NCBI GenBank assembly: GCA_937901435.1
Contig: CALGTJ010000594.1
Location: 1 to 21,936, forward strand
Source: an uncultured Rhodobacter sp.
GTDB taxonomy: Bacteria > Pseudomonadota > Alphaproteobacteria > Rhodobacterales > Rhodobacteraceae
Direction: 5' to 3'
Length of the DNA: 21,936 nucleotides
The notes beneath the pieces were generated by a model. That model saw nothing but the letters and a program-made list of their open reading frames with translations, ran no database searches and was not told the DNA's origin. Below are positions 1 to 8,900 of the stretch, in pieces (position 1 is the stretch's first letter; every line of letters starts with the position of its first letter). The translations under genes were made by a program, and so were the position numbers.

Positions 1-459
1 GGCACCGCCAAACAGGCCAATCTTGCCGCCCTTGGTATAGGGGGCCAGCAGGTCGATCACCTTGATGCCTGTCGTCAGAATCACGGTTTCGGTGGACTGG
101 TCTTCAAAACTTGGCGCAGTGCCGTGGATACCGCGACGCTCTTCGGTCTTTACGGGACCTTTTTCGTCAACGGGCTCGCCCACAACGTTCAGGATACGAC
201 CCAAAGTTGCGACACCGACGGGCACCGAGATCGGGCCGTCAAGATCCATCACGGACTGACCACGCACCAGACCTTCGGTCGAGTCCATGGCGATCGTGCG
301 CACGGTGTTCTCGCCAAGGTGCTGCGCAACCTCAAGGATAAGCCGGTTGCCGTGGTTATCGGTTTCCAGCGCGTTCAGAATTTGGGGCAGGTGTTCGTCG
401 AACTGTACGTCGACGACGGCGCCAATCACTTGGGTGATTTTGCCTTTAGCATTTGCCAT
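1..459 (-). CDS. atpD: ATP synthase F1 subunit beta, N-terminal part (cut by window edge)
   Basis: This is the catalytic beta subunit of F1, which makes ATP from ADP and phosphate at the cytoplasmic face of the membrane. Only the first 153 codons are inside the window. The N-terminal beta-barrel domain is seen ([20 protein letters not shown]), then the linker to the nucleotide-binding domain. The sequence stops inside the P-loop, ending GLFGGA where the family continues GVGKT. The ATG at 457-459 is preceded by GGAG at a good distance. It lies 17 bp after the atpG stop in the usual F1 order, so it is co-transcribed with atpH, atpA and atpG. atpC would be expected next, outside the window. The truncation is an artefact of the window, not a broken gene. 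Confidence 0.97.
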   Translation of the reverse strand, partial: MANAKGKITQVIGAVVDVQFDEHLPQILNALETDNHGNRLILEVAQHLGENTVRTIAMDSTEGLVRGQSVMDLDGPISVPVGVATLGRILNVVGEPVDEKGPVKTEERRGIHGTAPSFEDQSTETVILTTGIKVIDLLAPYTKGGKIGLFGGA

Positions 460-476
460 ATCGTTTCTCCGGTTCC

Positions 477-1352
477 TTAAAGCGCCTCGGCGCCCGAGAT
501 AATTTCAATCAGCTCGTTGGTGATCACAGCCTGACGCGAACGGTTGTACTGAATTGTCAGCTTGTCGATCATCTCGCCTGCGTTGCGTGTCGCGTTGTCC
601 ATGGCGCTCATCCGGGCACCCTGTTCGCTCGCGGCATTTTCCAGCAATCCGGCAAAGATCTGCGTTGCCACACCGCGTGGCAGCAGATCGGCCAAGATGG
701 CCTCTTCGCTGGGCTCATAGTCACAAGAGCTGGACGTTTGTGCCCCTTCCAAAGCCTCGAAATCGGCTGGGATCACTTGCACCGCTGTCGGGATCTGGCT
801 GATCACAGACTGGAAGGTGTTGTAAAAGACGGTCGCCACGTCAAATTCGCCTTGGTCGAACCGATGCAGAATATTCTGCGCGATCCCGCGAGCGTCGGTG
901 TATCCAAGGCGTTTTACATCCGACATATCAACATGATCGATCATCAGCGAGCCATAGTCACGGCGCAGCTGTTCACGACCTTTTTTGCCGACGGTCAAAA
1001 GTTTGACGGTCTTGCCCTTGGCCTGCAACTCTTGGATCCGGGTGCGCGCGGCGCGCACGATGGTCGAGTTGAAGCCACCGCAAAGGCCGCGTTCCGATGT
1101 CATCACAACGATCAGGTGTACCTGATCGCTGCCTGTGCCAGTCAACAGCTTTGGCCCCTGACCGCTGGCAGATGCCGATGCGGTCAGGCTACCCATAACG
1201 GCATTGAACCGCTCTGTGTAAGGACGCGCCGCCTCGGCTGCCTCTTGGGCGCGGCGCAGTTTTGCTGCCGCGACCATCTGCATGGCCTTGGTGATCTTGC
1301 GGGTCGATTTGACCGACGCGATCCTGTTTTTTAGGTCCTTAAGGTTTGGCAT
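477..1352 (-). CDS. atpG: ATP synthase F1 subunit gamma
   Basis: The gamma subunit is the central rotor shaft of F1 that couples c-ring rotation to the beta catalytic sites. The 291-residue length is normal. The N-terminal helix [20 protein letters not shown], followed by [16 protein letters not shown], is the family signature. The C-terminal helix ([20 protein letters not shown]) completes the antiparallel coiled coil that penetrates the alpha3beta3 hexamer. The start is an ATG with an AGG-rich ribosome binding site (AAAGGTAGGA). It is 27 bp downstream of atpA and 17 bp upstream of atpD in one minus-strand operon. Nothing is missing or unusual. Confidence 0.97.
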   Translation of the reverse strand: MPNLKDLKNRIASVKSTRKITKAMQMVAAAKLRRAQEAAEAARPYTERFNAVMGSLTASASASGQGPKLLTGTGSDQVHLIVVMTSERGLCGGFNSTIVRAARTRIQELQAKGKTVKLLTVGKKGREQLRRDYGSLMIDHVDMSDVKRLGYTDARGIAQNILHRFDQGEFDVATVFYNTFQSVISQIPTAVQVIPADFEALEGAQTSSSCDYEPSEEAILADLLPRGVATQIFAGLLENAASEQGARMSAMDNATRNAGEMIDKLTIQYNRSRQAVITNELIEIISGAEAL

Positions 1353-1379
1353 GTATCCAATCCTACCTTTCGGGCTCTA

Positions 1380-2918
1380 TCAGGAGAAATCAGCGGCGAA
1401 GGAATCAAGCGCTGCTTTGATACTATCGGCCAGATCATCCTTAACCTTGCGGTCATTGTTTGTGATGTCGTCCAGCACGTCTTTGTGCTTGGACCGCAGA
1501 TGGTTCAACAGACCAGCCTCGAACCGACCGACCTCGCCTACGGGGATCTTATCGAGATATCCGTTGGTGCCTGCATAGATCACGCAAACGATTTCCGCGT
1601 TGGTCAGGGGCGAATACTGCGCCTGCTTCATCAGTTCCGTCAAACGCGCACCACGGGCCAGCAACTGCTGTGTCGCGGCGTCCAGGTCGGACCCGAACTG
1701 TGCAAAGGCCGCCATCTCGCGATACTGTGCCAGCGACAGTTTTACCGGACCGGCAACCGAAGACATCGCCTTGGTCTGTGCGGACGATCCCACGCGAGAC
1801 ACGGACAAACCCGTGTTCACAGCGGGGCGGATGCCCTGATAGAACAGTTCGGTTTCAAGAAAGATCTGACCGTCGGTGATCGAGATAACGTTTGTCGGAA
1901 TAAAGGCCGAAACGTCGCCACCCTGGGTTTCGATCACCGGCAGCGCGGTCAGGGACCCGTTGCCATAATCATCGCCCAGCTTTGCAGAGCGTTCCAGCAG
2001 GCGAGAGTGCAGATAGAACACGTCACCGGGATAGGCCTCACGTCCGGGTGGACGACGCAGCAGCAGGGACATCTGACGATAAGACACGGCCTGCTTTGAC
2101 AAGTCATCATAGATGATCAGCGCATGACGGCCATTGTCGCGGAAGTATTCGGCCATCGCGGTCGCGGCATAGGGTGCCAGGAACTGCAAGGGAGCCGGGT
2201 CAGAAGCGGTCGCGGCCACAACGATTGTGTAATCAATCGCGCCGGTCTCTTCGAGCTTTTTCACCAACTGGGCAACAGTCGAACGCTTTTGCCCGATTGC
2301 GACGTAGATGCAGTACAGCTTCTTGTACTCGTCGTCACCGGCAGCTTCGTTGTAGGACTTCTGGTTCAGGATCGTATCCAGAGCTACAGCGGTTTTACCG
2401 GTCTGACGGTCGCCAATGATCAATTCGCGCTGGCCACGGCCAATCGGGATCATCGCGTCCACAGATTTCAGGCCGGTCGCCATTGGCTCGTGCACCGATT
2501 TACGGGGGATAATGCCGGGGGCCTTGACGTCGGCAACCCGACGCTCGGAAAACTTGATCTCGCCTTTGCCGTCGATCGGGTTCCCCAGACCGTCCACAAC
2601 GCGACCCAACAAGGCGTCACCCGCAGGCACGTCCACGATGGAATTCGTGCGCTTGACGGTGTCGCCCTCTTTGATGTCCCGGTCAGAGCCGAAGATCACG
2701 ACGCCGACGTTGTCGGCTTCGAGGTTCAGCGCCATGCCCTGAATACCACCGGGGAATTCGACCATTTCGCCGGCCTGAACATTGTCCAGACCATAAACGC
2801 GGGCGATACCGTCCCCGACAGAGAGCACACGGCCCACCTCGTCAACATTGGCCTCTTGGCCAAAGTTCTTGATCTGCTCCTTAAGGATCGCAGAGATTTC
2901 CGCAGCTTGGATCGCCAT
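1380..2918 (-). CDS. atpA: ATP synthase F1 subunit alpha
   Basis: The alpha subunit carries the non-catalytic nucleotide sites of F1 and supplies an arginine to the catalytic site on beta. It is 512 residues, the normal size. The N-terminal barrel domain is followed by the Walker A motif GDRQTGKT at residues 169-176. The sequence SVSRVGS contains R375, in the place of the alpha arginine finger. The C-terminal helical domain ends at DSFAADFS. The ATG directly abuts the atpH stop with no spacer, and the gene is followed 27 bp later by atpG. Both arrangements are typical of a coupled alphaproteobacterial F1 operon. Confidence 0.98.
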   Translation of the reverse strand: MAIQAAEISAILKEQIKNFGQEANVDEVGRVLSVGDGIARVYGLDNVQAGEMVEFPGGIQGMALNLEADNVGVVIFGSDRDIKEGDTVKRTNSIVDVPAGDALLGRVVDGLGNPIDGKGEIKFSERRVADVKAPGIIPRKSVHEPMATGLKSVDAMIPIGRGQRELIIGDRQTGKTAVALDTILNQKSYNEAAGDDEYKKLYCIYVAIGQKRSTVAQLVKKLEETGAIDYTIVVAATASDPAPLQFLAPYAATAMAEYFRDNGRHALIIYDDLSKQAVSYRQMSLLLRRPPGREAYPGDVFYLHSRLLERSAKLGDDYGNGSLTALPVIETQGGDVSAFIPTNVISITDGQIFLETELFYQGIRPAVNTGLSVSRVGSSAQTKAMSSVAGPVKLSLAQYREMAAFAQFGSDLDAATQQLLARGARLTELMKQAQYSPLTNAEIVCVIYAGTNGYLDKIPVGEVGRFEAGLLNHLRSKHKDVLDDITNNDRKVKDDLADSIKAALDSFAADFS

Positions 2919-3479
2919 TTATCCGACCTCTTTCATTGCATTCTGGAGGTTAGCGAGTTTCGAGGCGATCGAGGTATCGATCATCTTCGAGCCCACCTTA
3001 ACAACAAGCCCGCCGATGAGACGCTCATCAACGGACAATTTGATCTTCACATCTTTGCCGATAGACGCCTTCAGCGTTTTGGCAAGTTTGTCTGTCTGGG
3101 CTTTGGTCAGCTCTGTCGCGGCTGTTACCTCTGCCGTCACTTCGCCCTTGTCGTCGGCAATCAGCGCACGCAGGCGCTGGACCAGCTGCGGCAGGACGAA
3201 CAAACGGCGCTTTGCCGCCATCAGGCCCAACACGCTGGTCAGATTTGCCGAAAGGCCCATCTTTTTCGCGATTGCGACGATGGCACCGCCCTGAGCATCG
3301 CGCGAATAAATCGGCGACGAGATGAGATCGCGGAACTCTGCGTTCTCGGTCAGGACCGTGTCCAGCGCATCGACGTCTTTCTCGATGGCCGCAACGGCTT
3401 TTTCTTCTTTTGCCAGCTCAAAGATTGCTTTGGCATAGCGACCGGCGATGCCGGTAGAGATCGATGCTGTCTCGGACAC
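2919..3479 (-). CDS. atpH: ATP synthase F1 subunit delta
   Basis: Delta (OSCP-like) joins the top of F1 to the peripheral b stalk. I place the start at a GTG at 3477-3479, giving 186 residues beginning (M)[26 protein letters not shown] ribosome binding site sits six bases upstream. A longer reading from a TTG at 3504-3506 would add nine residues (MASTIGRTD) encoded by that Shine-Dalgarno region itself, so I regard it as untranslated leader. The conserved core ([12 protein letters not shown] near the N terminus, [18 protein letters not shown] near the C terminus) is intact. It is the first gene of the F1 operon, and its stop abuts the atpA start. Confidence 0.95.
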   Translation of the reverse strand: MSETASISTGIAGRYAKAIFELAKEEKAVAAIEKDVDALDTVLTENAEFRDLISSPIYSRDAQGGAIVAIAKKMGLSANLTSVLGLMAAKRRLFVLPQLVQRLRALIADDKGEVTAEVTAATELTKAQTDKLAKTLKASIGKDVKIKLSVDERLIGGLVVKVGSKMIDTSIASKLANLQNAMKEVG

Positions 3480-3485
3480 GTCCGT

Positions 3486-3491
3486 CCTTCC
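3486..3491 (-). promoter_or_regulatory. Ribosome binding site deciding the atpH start
   Basis: On the minus strand this reads GGAAGG, followed by six bases and then GTG. It supports the GTG at 3479 over the in-frame TTG at 3506, which would place the site inside the coding region. Confidence 0.7.
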
Positions 3492-3580
3492 AATAGTTGA
3501 AGCCAAGGAGCCGCGCGCATGTCGCGGTCAAGGCAGCATGACAGGCGCGCCACTACGGTCACGCCGTTAAAATCCGGTGC

Positions 3581-3609
3581 GGTTTAGCAGAGGAATTTTC
3601 AGCCCACAA
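3581..3609 (-). promoter_or_regulatory. Weak candidate sigma-70 promoter for atpHAGD
   Basis: The minus strand shows TTGTGG (3604-3609), a 17-base spacer and TAAACC (3581-3586), about 100 bases upstream of the atpH start. The spacing is ideal but both hexamers are partial matches, so this is only the best candidate seen by eye. Confidence 0.25.
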
Positions 3610-3778
3610 CCGCCTTGATCTCAAGAACGTGATTGAGAAAGCTTTTATTTTCAGGCTCTTGTCGTGGGTGCGACCGATTGCACCTTTCGATCGTCAAAAA
3701 AACTCATTGAAATCGTAGGAAATGACGATTCTTTACACAGTTATTTGCTCAAAAAACAGGCACTCGATACGCCGTCGC

Positions 3779-3802
3779 GGCCCTTGGTCATATCCAAGGG
3801 CC
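3779..3802 (-). terminator. Perfect 9-bp inverted repeat, possible terminator of the methyltransferase gene
   Basis: GGCCCTTGG, a six-base loop TCATAT, then CCAAGGGCC. It begins 28 bases downstream of the methyltransferase stop, on the transcribed side. No U-run follows the stem immediately; a run of six Ts on the minus strand appears only about 20 bases later. It is therefore either a non-canonical or bidirectional terminator, or an RNA-stabilising hairpin. Confidence 0.4.
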
Positions 3803-3830
3803 CTGCCCTCACTCGATTCTCAGATCCACC

Positions 3831-4574
3831 TTACACCGGCTTTGCCTCTGGCTGCGCTATACCTTCGAGGATCCGCAACGGGCGCTTGGCCCGTTCCATG
3901 ATGCCTTTGGGGCGGCCATAGACCTCTTTTGTGACCTCGACCAATAGCACCCCCCCGGCCCAGGCCGAAGAGACCCGGCGGCCGCTGCGTTCCCAAAACG
4001 GTCCGGTGCGCAGCCAGAACCGCGTTCCGATGGGCGGCTGGAATAATGCCGCAACATGGCGCTCGGGTTGAAATCCGTGGTGTTTGAGTTGGCTTTCGAG
4101 TTGGCCGATACTGTAAGGTCGCCCATACCCGAATGGCGTCACGTCCCGACGCGCCCACATGCCCGACCGGTTTGGCACAATGAACAACGCCCGCCCATGC
4201 GGCGCCAGCACCCGACTGCACTCATCCAGCAGCCGAGAGGGGTTTTCGCTGGTTTCCAGCCCATGCAAGACCACCAACCTGTCAGCCTGCCCGGTCTGCA
4301 AGGGCCACAGGTTTTCCTCGCACAACACAGAGACATTGGGCATCCCGACCGGCCATGGCATCACCCCCTGTGGTCCGGGCATAAGCCCGATGACCCGCGT
4401 TGCGCCTGCCAGATAGGGGCGCAGCACCGGTGCGGCAAAACCAAAACCGACGACCGTTTGTCCATCGGCATTAGGCCACAGGTTCACCACCTGATCGCGC
4501 ACAGCCTTTTGCGCGGCACGGCCCAAGCGGGTGCGATAATAAAAATTCCTGAGGTCTTGTACGTCCAGATGCAT
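3831..4574 (-). CDS. Class I SAM-dependent methyltransferase-like protein
   Basis: It is probably a cytoplasmic methyltransferase of the Methyltransf_11 type; substrate unknown. The chosen ATG start (247 residues, [20 protein letters not shown]) fits the conserved beginning I associate with this Rhodobacterales family. A GTG 17 codons upstream would add a poor N-terminus overlapping the gloB leader. The Rossmann-like order is visible: VVGFGFAAP (41-49) at the SAM loop, [10 protein letters not shown] (98-107) as motif II, and a segment around 114-134 ([20 protein letters not shown]) resembling motifs III-IV. The SAM loop is degenerate: it lacks the usual D/E-x-G-x-G-x-G, so activity is not assured. 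It is divergent from gloB with a 62-bp gap. Confidence 0.75.
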   Translation of the reverse strand: MHLDVQDLRNFYYRTRLGRAAQKAVRDQVVNLWPNADGQTVVGFGFAAPVLRPYLAGATRVIGLMPGPQGVMPWPVGMPNVSVLCEENLWPLQTGQADRLVVLHGLETSENPSRLLDECSRVLAPHGRALFIVPNRSGMWARRDVTPFGYGRPYSIGQLESQLKHHGFQPERHVAALFQPPIGTRFWLRTGPFWERSGRRVSSAWAGGVLLVEVTKEVYGRPKGIMERAKRPLRILEGIAQPEAKPV

Positions 4575-4625
4575 TGCGGCTGGTCCCGAGATCGGCAAAG
4601 CTTGGGTCAAACATAAACCAGACAC

Positions 4626-4630
4626 AGGGA
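4626..4630 (+). promoter_or_regulatory. Ribosome binding site deciding the gloB start
   Basis: AGGGA lies six bases before the ATG at 4637. An in-frame ATG at 4574 would place this site inside the coding region and add 21 residues unlike glyoxalase II. Confidence 0.65.
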
Positions 4631-4636
4631 ATTGCC

Positions 4637-5404
4637 ATGCCCATCGAGATCGTCACCGTCCCTTGCCGCTCTGACAATTACGCCTTTCTGATCCACGAGT
4701 CCGCCACGGGCGAAACCGCCCTGATCGACGCACCCGAGGTTGCCCCGATCAAAGCGGCCTTAGATCAGCGCGGCTGGGCATTGACCCATATCCTGATCAC
4801 CCACCACCATGACGACCACATCGCGGGCGTGGATGACTTGCGCGACATATTCGGGGCGCAGGTCATCGGCGCAAAGGCCGACGCGCATCGCCTGCCCGCT
4901 CTGGATTTGGCCATTGCCGAGGGCGACGCGTTGTCCTTTGCGGGGCACGCTGTGCAGATTTTTGATGTCTCTGGTCACACGGTCGGCCACATAGCCTTTT
5001 ACATCCCCGACGCCAAGGCGGTCTTTACGGCCGACAGCCTGATGGCGCTTGGCTGTGGTCGTTTGTTCGAGGGCACACCCGCGATGATGTGGGCCAGCCT
5101 TTGCAAACTTGCTGCTCTGCCTGCGGACACAATCGTGTGTTCCGGCCATGAATATACGGCGGCCAATGCCAAGTTTGCGCTGACCGTCGAGCCGCAGAAC
5201 GAGGCCCTGCAACAGCGTGTCAAAGACATTTCAGAAGCCCGCGCCAAAGGCGTGGCGACCGTGCCCTCTCTGCTCTCATTGGAACTGGCCACAAATCCGT
5301 TTTTGCGGGCCTCCTTGTCAGAGGTGAAAGCCTCCCTAAATATGAAAGAGACCGCAGACGCGGATGTTTTTGCAGAGATCCGCGCCAGAAAAGATCGTTT
5401 CTGA
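4637..5404 (+). CDS. gloB: Hydroxyacylglutathione hydrolase (glyoxalase II)
   Basis: It hydrolyses S-D-lactoylglutathione to D-lactate and glutathione, the second step of methylglyoxal detoxification, in the cytoplasm. It is a 255-residue metallo-beta-lactamase fold enzyme of normal length. The dinuclear metal ligands are all present: the THHHDDH motif at 55-61 (H56, H58, D60, H61), H114 in SGHTVGH, D133 in TADSL and H171 in CSGHEYT. The C-terminal glutathione-binding part ends with NPFLR (220-224) and RKDRF. It starts at ATG 4637 with AGGGA six bases upstream. It is divergent from the methyltransferase gene. No strong terminator is seen before clpA. Confidence 0.96.
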   Translation: MPIEIVTVPCRSDNYAFLIHESATGETALIDAPEVAPIKAALDQRGWALTHILITHHHDDHIAGVDDLRDIFGAQVIGAKADAHRLPALDLAIAEGDALSFAGHAVQIFDVSGHTVGHIAFYIPDAKAVFTADSLMALGCGRLFEGTPAMMWASLCKLAALPADTIVCSGHEYTAANAKFALTVEPQNEALQQRVKDISEARAKGVATVPSLLSLELATNPFLRASLSEVKASLNMKETADADVFAEIRARKDRF

Positions 5405-5608
5405 TCTGATTTCCGACTCCGGCCACATGGGCATGCCGCAAATCTCTTCGTGCCCAAACTGCCCAAAAACAAGCCACAAGGGCAAAATCTATGTGAGCTT
5501 GAAAAGAAAAGACTTGAAGATTGGCGAAGAAAACCGATCCTTAAGAATAAGACGTCAAGGATGGACGTGGCCACGCCCACGTTCGGCCCAAGGTAAGGAG
5601 CACGCCAC
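5405..5608 (+). other. 204-bp leader between gloB and clpA, no clpS seen
   Basis: The region becomes A-rich towards clpA. There is no frame resembling the adaptor ClpS, which often sits directly upstream of clpA. An 89-codon frame covering 5364-5633 overlaps both flanking genes and lacks a ribosome binding site. CTTGAA at 5513-5518, followed 17-18 bases after CTTG by CCGATCC, faintly resembles an alphaproteobacterial RpoH promoter. That is a guess by eye, and ordinary sigma-70 hexamers are no better. Confidence 0.4.
5595..5600 (+). promoter_or_regulatory. Ribosome binding site of clpA (GTG start)
   Basis: AAGGAG is placed eight bases before the GTG at 5609-5611, fixing this non-ATG start. 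Confidence 0.7.
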
Positions 5609-7927
5609 GTGCCGTCATTTTCGAACACCCTAGAGCAAGCCATTCATTCTGCGCTGGCATTGGCAAATGCGCGCAGACACGAGTTGGCCACACTGGAACA
5701 CCTGTTGCTGGCTTTGATCGACGAGCCGGACGCCGCCAAGGTCATGCAAGCCTGTAGCGTTGATCTCGACAGCCTGCGCAAGACCCTGGTCGAGTTCATC
5801 GACGATGATCTTTCGACGCTGGTCACGGATGTGGATGGGTCCGAAGCTGTCCCCACCGCCGCATTCCAGCGCGTCATTCAGCGCGCCGCGATCCACGTCC
5901 AAAGCTCCGGTCGCACAGAGGTGACGGGGGCCAACGTCCTTGTTGCGATCTTCGCAGAGCGGGAATCAAACGCGGCCTTTTTCCTGCAAGAACAGGATAT
6001 GACCCGCTATGACGCTGTGAACTTCATCGCGCATGGCGTTGCCAAGGATCCCAACTACGGCGAAACGCGCCCTTTGACCGGGTCCAGCGATATCGGCGAA
6101 GAGTCGCAAACCGTTGATGATGACGGCAAGGAAAGCGCGCTCGCCAAATATTGCGTCGATTTGAACGTGAAATCGAAAAAGGGCGACGTTGATCCCCTGA
6201 TCGGACGTGGCGACGAGGTAGATCGCTGTATTCAGGTGCTCTGCCGTCGCCGCAAGAACAACCCCCTCTTGGTGGGGGATCCCGGCGTTGGCAAAACCGC
6301 CATTGCCGAAGGTCTGGCGCGCAAGATCGTCAATGGCGAGACGCCAGAGATCCTGAGCGGTGCCACGATCTATTCGCTCGATATGGGCGCATTGCTGGCG
6401 GGCACACGGTATCGCGGTGATTTCGAAGAACGACTCAAGGCCGTTGTCACTGAGTTGGAAGAGCATGAAGATGCCATTCTTTTCATTGACGAAATCCATA
6501 CTGTAATCGGCGCGGGCGCGACCAGTGGCGGTGCGATGGATGCCAGCAACCTGCTGAAACCTGCCCTGCAAGGCGGCAAGCTCCGCTGCATGGGTTCGAC
6601 CACGTACAAGGAGTTCCGTCAGCATTTTGAGAAAGATCGCGCCCTGTCGCGCCGGTTCCAGAAAATCGACGTGAACGAGCCGACCGTGGATGACAGCATC
6701 AAGATCCTAAAGGGTCTCAAGCCATATTTTGAGCAGCATCACGACATCAAATACACCAGTGATGCGATCAAAATGGCGGTCGAACTTTCAGCACGGTATA
6801 TTCACGACCGCAAACTGCCCGACAAGGCCATCGACGTCATCGACGAGGCCGGGGCCGCGCAGCATCTGGTTGCCGAAAGCAAACGACGCAAGACCATCGG
6901 TGCGAAAGAGATCGAGGCCGTCATCGCCAAGATCGCCCGCATTCCACCAAAGACGGTCAGCAAGGACGATGCAGAGGTTCTGAAAGACCTCGAGGTATCC
7001 CTGCAACGCGTTGTTTTTGGTCAGGATCCAGCCATTTTGGCCCTTGCCTCGGCAATCAAACTTGCGCGTGCTGGCCTGCGAGAGCCGGAAAAACCCATCG
7101 GGAACTACCTGTTCGCGGGTCCCACCGGTGTCGGCAAAACCGAGGTGGCCAAACAGTTGGCGGATACGCTGGGTGTCGAACTACTGCGCTTTGACATGTC
7201 TGAATACATGGAAAAGCACGCAGTCTCGCGCCTGATTGGTGCCCCTCCGGGATATGTTGGGTTCGATCAGGGCGGTATGTTGACCGACGGTGTCGACCAG
7301 CATCCCCATTGCGTGTTGTTGCTTGACGAAATCGAAAAGGCACACCCGGACGTTTACAACATCCTCTTGCAGGTGATGGACCACGGTAAATTGACAGACC
7401 ACAACGGTCGCAAGGTCGATTTTCGCAATGTGATCCTGATCATGACCACCAACGCAGGTGCCTCTGAACAGGCGAAAGAGGCGATTGGATTTGGTCGTGA
7501 TCGGCGAGAGGGCGAGGATATCGCTGCAATTGAACGTACCTTTACGCCCGAATTCCGCAATCGCCTTGATGCGATTATCCCGTTTGGCGCGCTGCCAAAA
7601 GAGGTGATCATGCAAGTGGTTGAAAAGTTTGTGCTACAGCTTGAGGCCCAGTTGATGGACCGCAATGTCTCGATCGAGCTTAATCGCCCCGCAGCAGAAT
7701 GGCTTGCCGACAAAGGATATGACGACAAAATGGGTGCGCGTCCACTTGGCCGTGTCATTCAGGAATACATCAAGAAACCGCTCGCCGAAGAATTGCTCTT
7801 TGGCAAGCTCACCAAAGGTGGTTTGGTCAAAGTCGGCATTAAGGATGGCGCTATCCATCTGGATATAGAAGAGGCGCAGGCCCCCCGGCTATCGTCTAAA
7901 AAACCGCCTCTTTTGACGGCGGATTGA
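5609..7927 (+). CDS. clpA: ATP-dependent Clp protease ATP-binding subunit ClpA
   Basis: This AAA+ unfoldase feeds proteins, including ClpS-delivered N-degron substrates, into ClpP. It has 772 residues from a GTG with AAGGAG upstream. The N-domain is at about 1-145 ([20 protein letters not shown]). D1 has Walker A GDPGVGKT at 223-230, Walker B LFIDE at 291-295 and an arginine-finger region RALSRRF near 345-350. D2 has Walker A GPTGVGKT at 504-511 and Walker B LLLDE at 570-574. The ClpP-docking loop reads AIGFGR at 625-630, the IGF/L tripeptide. The middle domain is short, as in ClpA rather than ClpB. Its stop overlaps the start of the M23 peptidase gene by four bases. Confidence 0.97.
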   Translation: MPSFSNTLEQAIHSALALANARRHELATLEHLLLALIDEPDAAKVMQACSVDLDSLRKTLVEFIDDDLSTLVTDVDGSEAVPTAAFQRVIQRAAIHVQSSGRTEVTGANVLVAIFAERESNAAFFLQEQDMTRYDAVNFIAHGVAKDPNYGETRPLTGSSDIGEESQTVDDDGKESALAKYCVDLNVKSKKGDVDPLIGRGDEVDRCIQVLCRRRKNNPLLVGDPGVGKTAIAEGLARKIVNGETPEILSGATIYSLDMGALLAGTRYRGDFEERLKAVVTELEEHEDAILFIDEIHTVIGAGATSGGAMDASNLLKPALQGGKLRCMGSTTYKEFRQHFEKDRALSRRFQKIDVNEPTVDDSIKILKGLKPYFEQHHDIKYTSDAIKMAVELSARYIHDRKLPDKAIDVIDEAGAAQHLVAESKRRKTIGAKEIEAVIAKIARIPPKTVSKDDAEVLKDLEVSLQRVVFGQDPAILALASAIKLARAGLREPEKPIGNYLFAGPTGVGKTEVAKQLADTLGVELLRFDMSEYMEKHAVSRLIGAPPGYVGFDQGGMLTDGVDQHPHCVLLLDEIEKAHPDVYNILLQVMDHGKLTDHNGRKVDFRNVILIMTTNAGASEQAKEAIGFGRDRREGEDIAAIERTFTPEFRNRLDAIIPFGALPKEVIMQVVEKFVLQLEAQLMDRNVSIELNRPAAEWLADKGYDDKMGARPLGRVIQEYIKKPLAEELLFGKLTKGGLVKVGIKDGAIHLDIEEAQAPRLSSKKPPLLTAD

Positions 7928-8889
7928 TCCGGGGCCTCGCCTTTGGCCTAGGGCTTTGGGCATCCTCAGTGGCAGCACAACAGTTGCAACTAAGGATGCC
8001 CGTCGACTGCATATTGGGTAAAACCTGTTTTATTCAAAAGTATGTAGATCGTGATCCCGGACCTCAGTATCGGGACTTTGCCTGCGGTGCGCTGTCAAAT
8101 GACGGTCACCGCGGCACCGATATCGCGCTATATGACCATATCGCGATGGACAGAGGGGTTGATGTGCGGGCTGCCGCTGATGGTACAGTCGCAGCGACCC
8201 GCGACGGAATGCCGGATATCTTGGTCACGGCCCCGAATGCCCCTGACGTTACAGGGCGTGCCTGCGGTAATGCAGTCATCATTAACCACCCAGACGGCTG
8301 GCAGACCCGGTACTGCCACATGAAGAAAGGCAGCTTACGTGTCAAAACCGGCATGAGGGTCACGTCTGATACAGTGATTGGTCAAGTCGGCCTGAGCGGC
8401 TCAACCGAGTTTCCTCACCTTCATATCTCTGTGTTCAAAGATGATGTGCTTGTCGATCCGTTTCAACCCAATCCGAATGCCACATGTGGGGCACCAAGTG
8501 ACCCGCTGTGGGGGGGTCCGATTCCCTATGTTCCCGCCGGACTGATTTCCACTGGCTTCGCAGCGGCTGTCCCCGATTTCATGGACATCAAGATCGGTAC
8601 CGCCAACACCCAAGACCTGCCAAACACTGCGCCTGCATTGGTACTTTGGACACATATTTTTGGCGGGCGAAAAGGTGATATTGTGACCCTTGAAATCACT
8701 GGTCCGCAAGGTCCTTTCCTGACCCAAACCGTCCTGCTTAAACGCACACAGTCCCGCCTGTTTCGGGCGAGCGGTCGCAAGCTGAACGGCCCAAAATGGC
8801 CAGCGGGCCTTTATACTGGCATCGCTACGCTGACACGCGATGGTGCCCAGATCGGACACCAAACAGCCACGGTGCTTGTCCGTCAGTAG
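7924..8889 (+). CDS. Secreted M23-family (LytM-type) metallopeptidase
   Basis: It is a probable periplasmic peptidoglycan endopeptidase, or LytM-like regulator, of 321 residues. A signal peptide is visible (hydrophobic stretch to about residue 18, cleavage near AAQQ). The M23 zinc signature is complete: H62 and D66 in HRGTD, H132 in YCHMK, and HLH at 165-167, within the usual lysostaphin-like barrel (80-175). The C-terminal 120 residues are an extra beta-rich region of no recognised family. The only start giving the whole signal peptide is TTG at 7924, overlapping the clpA stop as TTGA; an in-frame stop lies at 7897-7899. It is presumably translated by coupling to clpA. It ends 11 bp from the convergent large gene. 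Confidence 0.88.
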   Translation: MIRGLAFGLGLWASSVAAQQLQLRMPVDCILGKTCFIQKYVDRDPGPQYRDFACGALSNDGHRGTDIALYDHIAMDRGVDVRAAADGTVAATRDGMPDILVTAPNAPDVTGRACGNAVIINHPDGWQTRYCHMKKGSLRVKTGMRVTSDTVIGQVGLSGSTEFPHLHISVFKDDVLVDPFQPNPNATCGAPSDPLWGGPIPYVPAGLISTGFAAAVPDFMDIKIGTANTQDLPNTAPALVLWTHIFGGRKGDIVTLEITGPQGPFLTQTVLLKRTQSRLFRASGRKLNGPKWPAGLYTGIATLTRDGAQIGHQTATVLVRQ

Positions 8890-8900
8890 CACCTCAGTCG

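Larger units (their letters stand above)
3480..3830. other. 351-bp non-coding gap upstream of the F1 operon
   Basis: No convincing gene is present. The part nearest atpH is GC-rich, and the middle (about 3640-3760) is AT-rich with several short A and T runs, as expected for a promoter region. Short open frames here have no ribosome binding site and overlap real genes. The gap contains the promoter-like hexamers at 3581-3609 and the perfect inverted repeat at 3779-3802, listed separately. Confidence 0.6.

Noticed and set aside
2124..3500. A 458-codon plus-strand frame opposite atpA and atpH
   Set aside because: The minus strand carries unmistakable ATP synthase genes with all motifs. The plus-strand frame has no recognisable domain and no ribosome binding site.
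3480..3506. Longer atpH starting at a TTG at 3506
   Set aside because: The extra nine codons contain the GGAAGG ribosome binding site for the GTG at 3479, and the shorter form has the usual family length and N terminus.
3664..3921. An 85-codon plus-strand frame in the gap upstream of the F1 operon
   Set aside because: It runs into the 3' end of the methyltransferase gene on the other strand, passes through the inverted repeat, and shows no domain or ribosome binding site.
5364..5633. An 89-codon frame with a CPNC motif between gloB and clpA
   Set aside because: It starts inside gloB and ends inside clpA, has no ribosome binding site, and the single C-x-x-C is not supported by any domain context.
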